A DNA stretch of 64,000 nucleotides from an uncultured Eubacteriales bacterium (GTDB taxonomy: Bacteria > Bacillota > Clostridia > Christensenellales > UBA1242). This document shows, piece after piece, positions 8,454 to 17,715 of the stretch (the stretch's first letter is position 1; each line of letters begins with the position of its first letter). The translations under genes and the position numbers were made by a program. The notes below the pieces were generated by a model, which saw only the letters and a program-made list of their open reading frames with translations, was not told the DNA's origin and made no database searches. Location of the stretch: positions 1 through 64,000 of the forward strand of contig CAQFKO010000001.1 of the NCBI GenBank assembly GCA_948787875.1. Direction: 5' to 3'.

Positions 8454-10168
8454 TATTTGATTTTCTCCAATTTTCCTCTGTCGGCAAAAACAAGCATTTG
8501 CTCGGCAATAGCTTTTACCCTGTCGTCATGTGTAACAACAATAACAATTGCTTCATCTTTAAGCTTTTTAATTTCTGAAATAACCTTTTTTGCGTTGCTG
8601 TTATCAAGGTCGTTGGTCGGCTCGTCAAAAACATAAATATCTGCTTTTCTTATCAAGGCTCTTGAAATGCCTATTCTCTTTTTTTCACCACCCGAAAGCA
8701 TAGTATCAAGATTATGCTGGGCTTCTTCGTTATATTTTCGCTTAACAACTCCCTCTATTGAAAGTGACTTTATAACTCTTTCATAACTTTCATTGTCTGT
8801 TTGTCCATCGGGATAAAGAACATTCAAATTAACATCTCTGTTAAAAATATAAGCATCTTGCATCGAAATACTCATTTTATCAACAAGTAAATACGCAGAA
8901 GCCAACTTGCTTGAATCATTAATAACAATGTCGCCACTCGTCTTTTCGCACAGTCCGCAAATAAGTTTTATTAAAGTTGACTTTCCCGAACCGCTTTCTC
9001 CGGAAATAACGGTAAGCTCACCTTTAACAAATTTTGCATTTATATTTTTAACCTCAAAGTTTTCGGAATTTTTTGCACAAACATGAATCAGCTCCAAACT
9101 TTCTATTTTTTCGCCAATATTTGAAACTGTCGGCAAAAGCTCTGATTGTTTTGGTTTAAGTTCAACAAGTCTTTCAACTGCAACTATGCTCTGAATCCAC
9201 ATCGCAGAAAAATACCCGATAGTTTGAATAGGAGTAAAGATTTGAGCAACAAAGTTTGAAATTGTTACAATGCTTCCGACAAGCATAGTTCCCGCATAAA
9301 TTCGTTTTGCACAAAGATAAATTATTAAAAATGTGGTTGCAACTTGGGCAATTCTTACAAACAGCCAATATAAAATTCTTAAATTAATTTGCTTTTTTTG
9401 TTCGTTGTAATAATTATCTACCCTTTTAGAAAAAACATTTGATTCATAATTCATAGATTTATATAAGTTGATTATAGGTAAATTAGAAATGCTGTTTGCA
9501 ACCATGCCCGACATTGACGACTTTGCTTTTTCTGTTTTAAAAGAAATAGTTTTTTCAAGTTTTGTTCTGACAATAACGCAAATAACAACCATAACAATTC
9601 CGCCAATAAGAATAGGCAAACTTTGCAAATCCAATATCAAAATATAAACAAAGGCAATAACCGCTGCCATAATATCGGGGATTATATCTTCAAAAAAACC
9701 GCAAACAACATTAGTTATCATATCGGGTGCTTGATTTAATCTGTAAAGCGCATCACCTTGCGTCATTTTTAAATCCATGCCTCTTCTTGGCGAAATCAGC
9801 CAATCAAAATTTTCTGTTCTTAAATTTGCCACCAACCTTTTTAAAAGCTTTTCAATCAAAAGGTCATAAAGCATTTTAAGAAGGCGCATAATCAAAGTTA
9901 TGACACCGCCAACAACAATAATCGTAACATAACTTGTTGAATTTGGAATAACAAAGCTTAAAATTTTTATGGTTTCACCCGACAATTTTGAAACAATTAT
10001 GCTTATTACCTGAGTCGGAATCAAAATCGCCAAAGCGGCAAGAACCCCCAAAATCATAAGTCCAAAAAATGCCCACTTTTGACGAGTGGTCGCAACACCC
10101 CACAGCAATTTAAATAAACCGATTTTGTTTTTGTTATTTAAACTTTTCTTCTTTTTTTCTTTAACCAT
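8453..10168 (-). CDS. ABC exporter, fused membrane and ATPase domains
   Basis: A half-transporter of 571 aa that probably works as a dimer in the cytoplasmic membrane. Residues about 30-340 carry around six hydrophobic helices (exporter-type membrane domain). The ATPase domain has Walker A GESGSGKST (about 390), signature LSGGEKKR (about 491), Walker B ADIYVFDEPT and switch His in VTHDD. The substrate is unknown. It has a consensus promoter and a modest AAGGTG ribosome site. The downstream flavoprotein gene is coupled to it by a TAATG overlap, which forms a two-gene operon. Confidence 0.92.
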   Translation of the reverse strand: MVKEKKKKSLNNKNKIGLFKLLWGVATTRQKWAFFGLMILGVLAALAILIPTQVISIIVSKLSGETIKILSFVIPNSTSYVTIIVVGGVITLIMRLLKMLYDLLIEKLLKRLVANLRTENFDWLISPRRGMDLKMTQGDALYRLNQAPDMITNVVCGFFEDIIPDIMAAVIAFVYILILDLQSLPILIGGIVMVVICVIVRTKLEKTISFKTEKAKSSMSGMVANSISNLPIINLYKSMNYESNVFSKRVDNYYNEQKKQINLRILYWLFVRIAQVATTFLIIYLCAKRIYAGTMLVGSIVTISNFVAQIFTPIQTIGYFSAMWIQSIVAVERLVELKPKQSELLPTVSNIGEKIESLELIHVCAKNSENFEVKNINAKFVKGELTVISGESGSGKSTLIKLICGLCEKTSGDIVINDSSKLASAYLLVDKMSISMQDAYIFNRDVNLNVLYPDGQTDNESYERVIKSLSIEGVVKRKYNEEAQHNLDTMLSGGEKKRIGISRALIRKADIYVFDEPTNDLDNSNAKKVISEIKKLKDEAIVIVVTHDDRVKAIAEQMLVFADRGKLEKIK

Positions 10169-10186
10169 TTTGCACCTTGTTTTTTT

Positions 10187-10215
10187 ATTATAGCATATAA
10201 ATTTTTATAATTCAA
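10187..10215 (-). promoter_or_regulatory. Sigma-A promoter of the ABC exporter operon
   Basis: TTGAAT, 17 bp, TATAAT on the minus strand. Confidence 0.75.
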
Positions 10216-10249
10216 AAAATCTTATAACATTTTTTTATTTTACAAATAA

Positions 10250-10275
10250 AAATCCACCTTTGCTTAGGTGGATTT
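10250..10275 (-). terminator. Intrinsic terminator
   Basis: 10-bp stem AAATCCACCT/AGGTGGATTT with a 6-nt loop just past the stop of the 65-aa gene; T-rich tail on the minus strand. Confidence 0.8.
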
Positions 10276-10280
10276 GAACA

Positions 10281-10478
10281 CTACATTCCCGGCTGTTGAC
10301 CTTGATCTTCTTTTTCTGATTTATTTTTCTTAAACCTTCCGAAAAACCCGCCAGACTCTTTGCTCTCTTTTATTTTTTTCTTTTTGCAAGCCTTGCAATC
10401 ACATTCAACTTTTGGCCTTTCAATTTCTGCATTAATATCTTCAAATTTTACCTCTCCCAAATCATATTCAATATCCAT
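10281..10478 (-). CDS. Small Cys/Lys-rich hypothetical protein, 65 aa
   Basis: Unrecognised short protein. I choose the ATG at 10478 because GGAGGGG lies directly upstream; a longer frame from 10514 lacks such a site. The N-terminal half is acidic. The middle has a CDCKACKKKK motif with three Cys that could bind metal. The C-terminal third is basic and low-complexity. It has its own promoter (TTGACT-17-TAAAAT) and its own terminator, which support a real monocistronic gene. Confidence 0.7.
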   Translation of the reverse strand: MDIEYDLGEVKFEDINAEIERPKVECDCKACKKKKIKESKESGGFFGRFKKNKSEKEDQGQQPGM

Positions 10479-10504
10479 AATTTCCCCTCCTAAAATATAA
10501 AATA

Positions 10505-10533
10505 ATTTTAACACAAAATTAAAGGTTAGTCAA
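10505..10533 (-). promoter_or_regulatory. Sigma-A promoter of the 65-aa gene
   Basis: TTGACT, 17 bp, TAAAAT. Confidence 0.7.
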
Positions 10534-10581
10534 TATCGATAAATTTTTAAATTGTGATTTTATCAAATATTAAATACAAAA

Positions 10582-10603
10582 AAGTCGCCAAATAAGGCGA
10601 CTT
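10582..10603 (-). terminator. Intrinsic terminator of the P-type ATPase gene
   Basis: 8-bp stem AAGTCGCC/GGCGACTT with a 6-nt loop, followed by a T-run on the minus strand. Confidence 0.85.
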
Positions 10604-10605
10604 AA

Positions 10606-13230
10606 TTAATCTATAAAAGTTTTTGCCATTAATGGTTTTAAAAGTTCAATTAGCAAGAACACCACAATGTTTATTCCAAACACTATCAAAAATTGAACAA
10701 TAGAAATGGTTTGAAGACCAAACAAAATACCCGCAGGTGTTAAGAAGAATATGCACTGAATGGCAATAAGAATCAAAGTTGAAATATTCATAAACTTATT
10801 TCCGAATAATTTCTTTTTGAAACTAAAACCTTTAAGTTCTTTGCAGTTGTAAGTAAAGGTAAACTCAGAAAGGACTATGCAAAGTAGAGCCATGGTTTGA
10901 GCAACTTCATAGCCATACATATTTTTTGTAACAAAGAAAACGCCAAGTGTTACACCAAATTCAATAAGAGCGGTAATAATTATCGAAGCATTCATAAACG
11001 GCGTAAATATAGACTTTTTAAGCCCATTCGGCTGTTTTTTCATGCTGTCAGGACTATCTTTTTCAAAGGCAAGTGCTATTGAAGGAATTGTATCGGCAAT
11101 AATATCGATATACAAAATGTGAAGCGGAGAAATTATGTCTTGCGCCAAAATCATGCCCATTATTATTAAGAAGATTTCCGCAAAGTTTGAAGATAAGTTA
11201 TAAAGTATGGTTCTTAGCACATTGTTATAAATTCTTCTGCCCTCTTCAACCGCTGTTATAATAGTTGCAAAGCTGTCGTCGGTAAGAAGTATATCAGCCA
11301 CATTTTTGGTAACATCAGTGCCCGATTTTCCCATTCCTATTCCAACATTGGCAAGTTTTATTGCCGGTGCATCATTAACACCATCACCCGTCATTGCAAC
11401 AACCTTTCCACCATCTTGAAATGCTCTTACAATTCTTACTTTATGCTCAGGAGTTACCCTTGCATAAACCGTATATTTTTTTACAAAGCCAATAAGTTCG
11501 TCGTCACTAAGGTTGTCTATTGCCGAACCCTCAATACCTTGTGAAGAACTTTCTGCTATTCCGATTTCTTTTGCAACCGCAAGTGCTGTTGCCAAGCTGT
11601 CACCCGTTATCATAATAGGCTTCATATTGGCTGCTTTGCACTTAATAACCGCCTCTTTTACACCGTCTTTCGGAGGGTCAATCATTCCAATAAGTCCCAC
11701 CAAAATAAGATTGTTTTCATCGGCTTCTTCATATTCGTTTTTATATTCAATGTCTTTGTAAGCCAACGCCAAAACCTTATAAGATTTTCGGCTCATTGCC
11801 CTTTCACGAATAAGATATCTTTTTTTAACAATATTTGTTAATTTATAAACCTTTCCGTTTTTGTAATACCTGTTGCATCTTGACAATATGCTGGCTAAGC
11901 TTCCTTTTGAATACATTTTAAATTCGTCATCATCTCTGTTAATTGAGCTCATCATTTTTCTGCTTGAATCAAACGGAATTTCACCCACTCTTTCGTGGTC
12001 GGCACGCACCGAGTCAATATCTTTGCTGATATTATACAAATATTTTGAAAGCGCAATTTCAACGGGGTCTCCGATAAATTCTGACCTGTCTTTTGCATTG
12101 TGTTCGGTGTTGTTTGCAAGCGCCAAGATATGCTCTAACATATCAAGATTATATTTGTTTGACTTAACATTAAGATAAATTTTTTCGTTGGCATAAATTT
12201 CAACCAAAGTCATTTGATTGGTTGTGATTGTTCCTGTTTTGTCTGAACAAATAATTTGAGTAGCTCCAAGTGTTTCGATAGCCGCCATTTGCTTAACAAT
12301 GGTTTTTCGCTTTGCCATTTGTTGAACACCAATTGTAAGCGTTGCCGTAATTGATATCGGCAAAACCTCGGGAACGGAAGCAAGAATCATTGAAATACAA
12401 AGCATTATAATAGACATTGTCGGAAGATTTTTTACAATTCCGTAGCAAAGTGTAAGTGCAATCAAAATGCAAGCAACAACGGTTATAAAGCCACTTACCT
12501 TTTTTACTTTTACTTGAAGAGGAGTAAGGGCTTCGTCTTTTTGGTCTAAGTTTCTTGCAATAGAACCGATTTCGGTATTCATGGCGGTTGCAACAACAAC
12601 TGCCTCTAAGTGCCCGTTTGAAATGCAAGTACCCGAATAAATCATATTAAATCTTTCTTGCAAAAGCACATCTTTTGAAATAACATCTTCGTCCTTGTCA
12701 ACAGCCAAACTTTCGCCCGTTAAAATAGATTCGTCTGCTTTTAGATTAACGCAAGAAATAATTCTGCAATCCGCAGGAACTTTGTCACCCGCTTCAAGCG
12801 AAATAACATCACCCACAACAAGCTTAGCCGTATCAACAACCTGCCACTTTTTATCTCTTTGAACCTTTACCGACGAAGCAGTAAGCGTTTTTAAAGATTC
12901 CAAAGCATTTTCGCCTTTCAGTTCTTGAAAAAAGCCCATTAAAGTGTTGATAATAACACAGCAAAAAATTACTATCGACTCAACAACGCTTTCATGATTA
13001 ACAATTGCGTAAACAAGCGAAACTATTCCGACCAAAATAAGCAAAAGCACCATAATATTTTTAAACTGACTTAAAAATATAGAAAAAGCACTCTTTTTCT
13101 TTTTTTGCTTTAAAACATTTTCGCCTTGTTCTTTTAACCTTTTTTCTGCTTCCTCAGAAGTTAAACCATCACTAGTGGTTTCTAAAATTTCATAAAGTTC
13201 TTCGGGGGTGTTTTGATAAAATTTCTTCAT
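10606..13230 (-). CDS. P2-type cation-transporting ATPase (Ca2+-ATPase-like)
   Basis: Membrane ATPase of 874 aa that probably exports a cation, with calcium the family default. It has the N-terminal cation-ATPase domain, the phosphorylation site SDKTGT, the MTGDGVNDAPA hinge and a C-terminal block of membrane helices. The M4 ion-site motif is VPEVLP rather than the usual IPEGLP. The M6 motif reads DIIADTIP where SERCA/PMCA-type pumps have N-L-x-x-D. Ion specificity is therefore uncertain. No Shine-Dalgarno site is seen; TAGTAT ends 6 nt before the ATG, so the mRNA may be leaderless, though no good -35 is visible. Single-gene unit. Confidence 0.93.
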   Translation of the reverse strand: MKKFYQNTPEELYEILETTSDGLTSEEAEKRLKEQGENVLKQKKKKSAFSIFLSQFKNIMVLLLILVGIVSLVYAIVNHESVVESIVIFCCVIINTLMGFFQELKGENALESLKTLTASSVKVQRDKKWQVVDTAKLVVGDVISLEAGDKVPADCRIISCVNLKADESILTGESLAVDKDEDVISKDVLLQERFNMIYSGTCISNGHLEAVVVATAMNTEIGSIARNLDQKDEALTPLQVKVKKVSGFITVVACILIALTLCYGIVKNLPTMSIIMLCISMILASVPEVLPISITATLTIGVQQMAKRKTIVKQMAAIETLGATQIICSDKTGTITTNQMTLVEIYANEKIYLNVKSNKYNLDMLEHILALANNTEHNAKDRSEFIGDPVEIALSKYLYNISKDIDSVRADHERVGEIPFDSSRKMMSSINRDDDEFKMYSKGSLASILSRCNRYYKNGKVYKLTNIVKKRYLIRERAMSRKSYKVLALAYKDIEYKNEYEEADENNLILVGLIGMIDPPKDGVKEAVIKCKAANMKPIMITGDSLATALAVAKEIGIAESSSQGIEGSAIDNLSDDELIGFVKKYTVYARVTPEHKVRIVRAFQDGGKVVAMTGDGVNDAPAIKLANVGIGMGKSGTDVTKNVADILLTDDSFATIITAVEEGRRIYNNVLRTILYNLSSNFAEIFLIIMGMILAQDIISPLHILYIDIIADTIPSIALAFEKDSPDSMKKQPNGLKKSIFTPFMNASIIITALIEFGVTLGVFFVTKNMYGYEVAQTMALLCIVLSEFTFTYNCKELKGFSFKKKLFGNKFMNISTLILIAIQCIFFLTPAGILFGLQTISIVQFLIVFGINIVVFLLIELLKPLMAKTFID

Positions 13231-13332
13231 ACTTTAATACTATGTTTAATAAATTTATTATATTATTTATAAATAAAAAATGCAAAATATTTTTAATAAT
13301 TTTTTATAATTTTTATAAATTTTCAAACAAAA

Positions 13333-13358
13333 AAGTCATGACCAATCAGCCATGACTT
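13333..13358 (-). terminator. Intrinsic terminator of spoVG
   Basis: 8-bp stem AAGTCATG/CATGACTT with a 10-nt loop and six Ts on the minus strand. Confidence 0.8.
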
Positions 13359-13404
13359 AATTTTTGTAAAGCATCATAATCTAACTATAAAAAGAGTAGA
13401 GATA

Positions 13405-13680
13405 TTACTCTTCAGTAGAGTTTTCTTTTGCTTCTTCAAATGCCTTTAAAACGATATCTTTAATCATTTCTCTGGTTTCTGTGTTGAGTGGATGAACGAT
13501 ATCTTTGAATTCGCCATCAGGAGTTTTTCTGCTTGGCATAGCAATAAAGTAGCCTTCGTTGCCTTCAATAACTTTGATGTCATGAACAACAAAGCAATCA
13601 TCAATTGTGATTGAAGCGCTAGCTTTGATTTTGCTCTTATCTGTTTTAACAATTCTCACTCTTACATCTGAAATTTTCAT
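13405..13680 (-). CDS. spoVG: Septation/sporulation regulator SpoVG
   Basis: Small nucleic-acid-binding regulator (91 aa) known in Bacillota to influence septation, sporulation and surface genes. The N-terminus ([11 protein letters not shown]) and [17 protein letters not shown] are the family hallmarks, and length is typical. The ribosome site AAGGAG precedes the ATG. Upstream lies galU, with a 135-bp gap that holds a GTACAAATTGTAC palindrome next to TATAAT. A separate spoVG promoter is likely but its -35 could not be fixed. A sigma-H type promoter was not recognised. Confidence 0.97.
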   Translation of the reverse strand: MKISDVRVRIVKTDKSKIKASASITIDDCFVVHDIKVIEGNEGYFIAMPSRKTPDGEFKDIVHPLNTETREMIKDIVLKAFEEAKENSTEE

Positions 13681-13794
13681 ATTCTGCTCCTTGAAATTTA
13701 AGTTTAGCCTACTTTTGTAGACAATTACATTCTATAATACTTCCAATAAAATAGCAAACGAATTTAACTATTTTCAAAAAAATTATTCATTATA

Positions 13795-13807
13795 GTACAA
13801 ATTGTAC
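13795..13807. promoter_or_regulatory. GTACAAATTGTAC palindrome upstream of spoVG
   Basis: A perfect 13-bp palindrome directly upstream (minus strand) of a TATAAT box, between galU and spoVG. A 12-of-13 match (GTACAAATGGTAC) forms the loop of each stem-loop in the repeat array at 21.3-21.6 kb. It could be a protein-binding site; function unknown. Confidence 0.35.
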
Positions 13808-13815
13808 CAAATCTC

Positions 13816-14796
13816 TTAATCAATAAACTTGTCAAGAAGGTCTTCTGCACCCTCTCTTACAATATTTGTTGCACTTTCATCTTTAAGAGCAACATAAAGA
13901 TTTGCCAATGCATAGCCCGAAATAGAACCGCAATCAAAGTAGTTTCCGTCAAACAAACAAGCAGAAGCTCTGCCCTCTTTTGCAACATCTGCAAAAACAT
14001 CAACTATGCAATATTCACCATTAAGTCTTGCTTTGCTTTGTTTGATTCTTTCAAAAACATCGCTTGTGTAGATGTATCTTGCAAAGCCCATAATATTGCT
14101 TGTTTCGGTGCCCTTGGCAGGCTTTTCAACAATGCTTTTCATTTTAAAGCCGTTGCTTCCAACATTTTCACCGATTTCCATGCAAGAATATTTGTAAATT
14201 AAATCTCTGTCAACCTCTCTTCCGCTCATAACATAGTCGCCGGTTGCATTAAATATGTCAATCAATTCTTGGGTTACGCTTTTTTCATTATCATAAATAA
14301 GCATATCGTCGCCGTTAACAACAAAGAAAGGATCTTCTCCTGCCCAATTTTTTCCCGCATAAATTGCAATAGACGAACCTTTTTGGTCATAAAGTTCGTT
14401 TTCAAAAACTTTTCCGTTTATGGTTTGAGTTTTGTCATCTTGGTTGATATAGGTTATTTTAAGTTTGCTCATAAGTTCGTTAAACTCAGCAAGAAGCCCC
14501 ATCTTTCCGCCTGCTTCGATTTGGTCGATATATTCTTTTGGTGGATTGATAAAGTTTTTAAAGCTTTCTTCTTTTAATTTGTTGCCAACAATAAGAACAT
14601 CTGTTATTCCCGCTTTTGAAAGGTCTTCAAGATGATGCATTAAAATAGGTTTGTTGCCAACAGTAACAAGTTCTTTTGCAACTGCAAGGGTTGCAGGCAA
14701 AAATCTAGTTCCAAGACCACCCGCCAAAATCATGGCTTTGGTTACTTTTGATTTACTTTCCAATAATTCTTTCTGTTGATTTTCTATTAAATCCAT
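13816..14796 (-). CDS. GalU-like UTP--glucose-1-phosphate uridylyltransferase
   Basis: Nucleotidyltransferase expected to make UDP-glucose (or a related NDP-sugar) for cell-surface glycans. The N-terminal loop GGLGTRFLPAT (26-36), VVNGDDML and VEKPAKG fit the GalU/RfbA fold, and 326 aa is near the usual length. Several GalU signatures differ. The TKA.PKEM motif reads TLAVAKEL (Lys to Leu at 37), and the GLGHAV loop reads SSIAIY. The fold is certain but the UTP/Glc-1-P specificity is not. A CGGAGGA site precedes the ATG. Confidence 0.8.
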   Translation of the reverse strand: MDLIENQQKELLESKSKVTKAMILAGGLGTRFLPATLAVAKELVTVGNKPILMHHLEDLSKAGITDVLIVGNKLKEESFKNFINPPKEYIDQIEAGGKMGLLAEFNELMSKLKITYINQDDKTQTINGKVFENELYDQKGSSIAIYAGKNWAGEDPFFVVNGDDMLIYDNEKSVTQELIDIFNATGDYVMSGREVDRDLIYKYSCMEIGENVGSNGFKMKSIVEKPAKGTETSNIMGFARYIYTSDVFERIKQSKARLNGEYCIVDVFADVAKEGRASACLFDGNYFDCGSISGYALANLYVALKDESATNIVREGAEDLLDKFID

Positions 14797-14829
14797 ATTT
14801 TCCTCCGAATTGGCTTTTAAGCCTCTTTA

Positions 14830-14857
14830 ATTTTAACATATTTAAACATTTTAGCAA
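14830..14857 (-). promoter_or_regulatory. Possible promoter of the GalU-like gene
   Basis: TTGCTA, 16 bp, TAAAAT; a small GGCTTAAAAGCC hairpin lies between it and the start codon. Confidence 0.45.
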
Positions 14858-14894
14858 AGCATTTTATTACAATTATAATTTTTGACATTTTGCA

Positions 14895-16289
14895 TCATTT
14901 TATTACTTCAAACTTTACAAGCTGTTTTTCTATTATCAAAAGCAAAATATTAAGTGCCGTCACCGAAAAAATCACAACTCCAAGAAGAATTTTTGTTGCA
15001 ACAAGCAAGCCCACAGCCCCATAAATCACACCAACCGCACCGGCTATTACCATTATTCCGAAAGAAAATACACGGGCAAAAGCCAACATAATTTCTATCA
15101 TGCATTGAAACTCTGCAATATCGTGATACAGCCCGTATTTTTTGAGTATAACATTTCTGTAAACATCAAAAAAGTATGAATGAACCACCGAAAACACAGT
15201 AAATATAAAACTGTAAATCGCAATAAAAATTTGGTTTGTGTAAAATATAGCCAAAAATGCGCCTATTGGACAAAGCACGGCGGCAATGATATTGAATGCA
15301 GTGTGCTTTTTTGGTTTTGTAAGTTTGTTTAATATTAAAATAAGAATAAGAGCACAAAGTGAAAATACACTTGTAAAAATGCCGAGCGAAAAGTCTGAAT
15401 TAAAACTTAGCATTATCATTACGGTGTTAAGCAAAGACAAAATCGAAATCAAACCATATATAAATGATGCCACAAAAATAAGCTTGATCGGTTTTGACCT
15501 ATCGCCCAAAGCTTTTACATCGGCAAAAAATTCTTTTAAGTTGAACGAAGAGTTTTCGGGTCTTTTTGATTTTATTAAAAATGATATAATAATTTGAACC
15601 ACAACAACACACATAACAATTATTGCTGTAAGTTTAAACGAGTTGGCGTCTATCATTTTTCCCAAAACTATCGGAACAACAACACTTACAAATTTTTCCA
15701 CAAATTGTTGAAGAGTTGAATAGGTTTTTACTATTTTATTCGGAACAAGTTCATTTTTAAGAACATTATAACTTGACCAATAGCAACCCTCCGAAAACCC
15801 GTGCAACATTCCGGCAAGAATAACATATTGCGCCAAATTCTCACCCACCAAAACTACGCAAAGCATAAATAGCCCTCTTATAACAAGAGCAAATTTATAA
15901 ACTATTACTCTATTTGTTCGGTCAACTATAAACGAAGCCAAAAAATATACTATGCCCATTACAAGATAGTTCATTAAATAAAACAAACCGATATTAAAAA
16001 CATAGTTATTTGTTATTTTGTATATATAAGAAACCAAAAATGTGCTTACAAAAACACTTGCAACATTGTTTATTGCGTGAGTAAAAAGAGTTGCATAGTT
16101 TGTTCTTGAAAGTTTTTTCTTTTTTGGAAAACCGTTTTCTTCACCACGAGCACTGACCGTGCTGTCGTTTGCAAGAGATGTGTTTGTTAAAACTTCAACA
16201 CCTTCACCTTTATTTTCTTTTGAAACAGAAATTGATAAACTTTCAAAATCAACATCTTTTGCTTCTTTACTATCCGTTAAATTTTTCAT
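14895..16289 (-). CDS. MFS-type membrane transporter
   Basis: Membrane carrier of 464 aa from the ATG at 16289; a TTG at 16310 would add seven residues, but the ATG is followed by the natural MKNLTDSKE start. Residues 1-65 are a polar cytoplasmic N-terminal segment ending in basic KKKKLSRTNY. About twelve hydrophobic helices follow, with the MFS-like loop VDRTNRVI after helix 2. The substrate cannot be told. The ribosome site is weak (TAGGTA). A promoter lies at 16329-16356. It may be co-transcribed with the GalU-like gene 98 bp downstream, as no terminator is visible between them. Confidence 0.85.
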   Translation of the reverse strand: MKNLTDSKEAKDVDFESLSISVSKENKGEGVEVLTNTSLANDSTVSARGEENGFPKKKKLSRTNYATLFTHAINNVASVFVSTFLVSYIYKITNNYVFNIGLFYLMNYLVMGIVYFLASFIVDRTNRVIVYKFALVIRGLFMLCVVLVGENLAQYVILAGMLHGFSEGCYWSSYNVLKNELVPNKIVKTYSTLQQFVEKFVSVVVPIVLGKMIDANSFKLTAIIVMCVVVVQIIISFLIKSKRPENSSFNLKEFFADVKALGDRSKPIKLIFVASFIYGLISILSLLNTVMIMLSFNSDFSLGIFTSVFSLCALILILILNKLTKPKKHTAFNIIAAVLCPIGAFLAIFYTNQIFIAIYSFIFTVFSVVHSYFFDVYRNVILKKYGLYHDIAEFQCMIEIMLAFARVFSFGIMVIAGAVGVIYGAVGLLVATKILLGVVIFSVTALNILLLIIEKQLVKFEVIK

Positions 16290-16328
16290 AAGATACCTAA
16301 ATATTATCAAATTTTGTTACGCAAAGTA

Positions 16329-16356
16329 ATTATATCACATATTTTTTTATATACAA
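16329..16356 (-). promoter_or_regulatory. Promoter of the MFS gene
   Basis: TTGTAT, 16 bp, TATAAT. Confidence 0.65.
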
Positions 16357-16378
16357 ACAAAAAATTACGACAAAATAT

Positions 16379-16407
16379 TTGCTAAATTAATTTTGTACAT
16401 ATATAAT
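16379..16407 (+). promoter_or_regulatory. Promoter of the SPFH/zinc-ribbon gene
   Basis: TTGCTA, 17 bp, TATAAT, ending about 28 bp before the ATG. It is back-to-back with the MFS promoter. Confidence 0.75.
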
Positions 16408-16435
16408 AAAAGTAATTAATAATGGAGGGCACATC

Positions 16436-17470
16436 ATGGGCTTTTTTAAAACAAACATGTTAAAATCACTAGAATGGGTAGACAACTCGACTGATACAAT
16501 GGTCTACAAATATCCAATGGACGGCAGACAAATTCAATATGGCTCAAAACTTACCGTTCGCGAATCACAAGTTGCAGTATTTTTAAACAAAGGCAAAATT
16601 GCAGATGTCTTTAAACCGGGAATGTACACACTTCAAACCAGCAACCTCCCTATCCTTACACAACTTCTTAGCTGGCCATATGGTTTTAAGTCACCATTTT
16701 ACGCTGATGTTTATTTTGTAAACACAAAAATCTTCACAAATCAAAGATGGGGCACAAGCAATCCTATCACAATGCGTGACAAAGATTTTGGAACAATCAG
16801 AATAAGAGGCTATGGCAACTACGCTTTTAGAGTGGAAGATGCGGCACTGTTTCTTAAAGAACTTTTTGGAACAAACTCTACCTTTACAACAGACGATATT
16901 TCTTCTTATTTAAAAAGTATTATTGTTTCTTCAATATCAGATACAATTGCAGAATCAAAAATTTCTGCACTTGATCTTGCTAGCAACCTTTTAGAATTTT
17001 CTAAGGTAGCAACTGAAACTCTTGCAACCGAATTCTCTAACCTTGGACTTAAACTTACAAAACTTGTTATCGAAAACATTTCTTTCCCAGAAGAAGTTGA
17101 AAAAGCCATTGACACAAGATCAAGCATGGGTGTGCTTTCAGATAAAATGGACACATTTATGAAATACCAATCTGCAAAAGCTATGCGTGATGCAGCCAAA
17201 AACCCGGGAGTCAGCGGTCTTGGAGCCCAAGTGGGAGCAGGCGTTGCACTCGGCGAAATTATGAAAGAGTCTATCAAATCAGCCAAGTCTGACGAAGAAC
17301 CAAAAACCAACGGAAAGTTCTGCCCTTCTTGCGGTGCTGCCAATCCGAAAAATGCAAAGTTTTGCATTGAATGTGGCGGAAAGCTCGCAGTTAAAGGCAA
17401 ATGCCCAAAATGCGGAGCCGAAATTTCGGGAAAAGCAAAATTCTGCCCTGAATGTGGTGAAAAACTTTAA
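16436..17470 (+). CDS. SPFH-domain protein with C-terminal zinc ribbons (YdjI-like)
   Basis: 344 aa. Residues about 30-230 form an SPFH/band-7-like domain of the YdjI ('virion core protein-like') group. Residues about 245-280 form a Gly/Ala-rich linker. The C-terminus has two zinc ribbons (CPSCGAANPKNAKFCIECG and a second CPKCG...CPECG). In Bacilli, YdjI is tied to membrane-stress (PspA-like) responses; that role here is inference. No transmembrane helix is present. GGAGGG precedes the ATG. The gene has its own promoter and terminator. No pspA homologue is visible nearby. Confidence 0.88.
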   Translation: MGFFKTNMLKSLEWVDNSTDTMVYKYPMDGRQIQYGSKLTVRESQVAVFLNKGKIADVFKPGMYTLQTSNLPILTQLLSWPYGFKSPFYADVYFVNTKIFTNQRWGTSNPITMRDKDFGTIRIRGYGNYAFRVEDAALFLKELFGTNSTFTTDDISSYLKSIIVSSISDTIAESKISALDLASNLLEFSKVATETLATEFSNLGLKLTKLVIENISFPEEVEKAIDTRSSMGVLSDKMDTFMKYQSAKAMRDAAKNPGVSGLGAQVGAGVALGEIMKESIKSAKSDEEPKTNGKFCPSCGAANPKNAKFCIECGGKLAVKGKCPKCGAEISGKAKFCPECGEKL

Positions 17471-17480
17471 TAAAAAAATA

Positions 17481-17509
17481 AAAACCATGTAAAATAAATG
17501 CATGGTTTT
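17481..17509 (+). terminator. Intrinsic terminator
   Basis: 9-bp stem AAAACCATG/CATGGTTTT with an 11-nt loop and a T-run past the SPFH gene. Confidence 0.8.
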
Positions 17510-17531
17510 TTTTATTGCAAATTAAGTTTTT

Positions 17532-17558
17532 GGGGCAAAAAAGCGGTTTTGCTTCCCC
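17532..17558 (+). other. Unassigned stem-loop in the gap before the 76-aa gene
   Basis: GGGG-CAAAA ... TTTTG-(3-nt bulge)-CCCC could form a stable hairpin, in the only G/C-rich stretch of the 17.51-17.71 kb gap. There is no T-run, so it is not a classical terminator. Function unknown. Confidence 0.3.
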
Positions 17559-17715
17559 CTCCTTTAACTACCCCTCTTCGTTACACTTTCAGTATAACAA
17601 ATTTGATACCTGTTTGTCACAAACCCCTGACAAGATTTTAGAGTTTTTTTTAATTAATTAAAAATTCCAATTTTGCTTTTTGAGTTAAATTTTTATTTTT
17701 GCAAATACTAATTAT

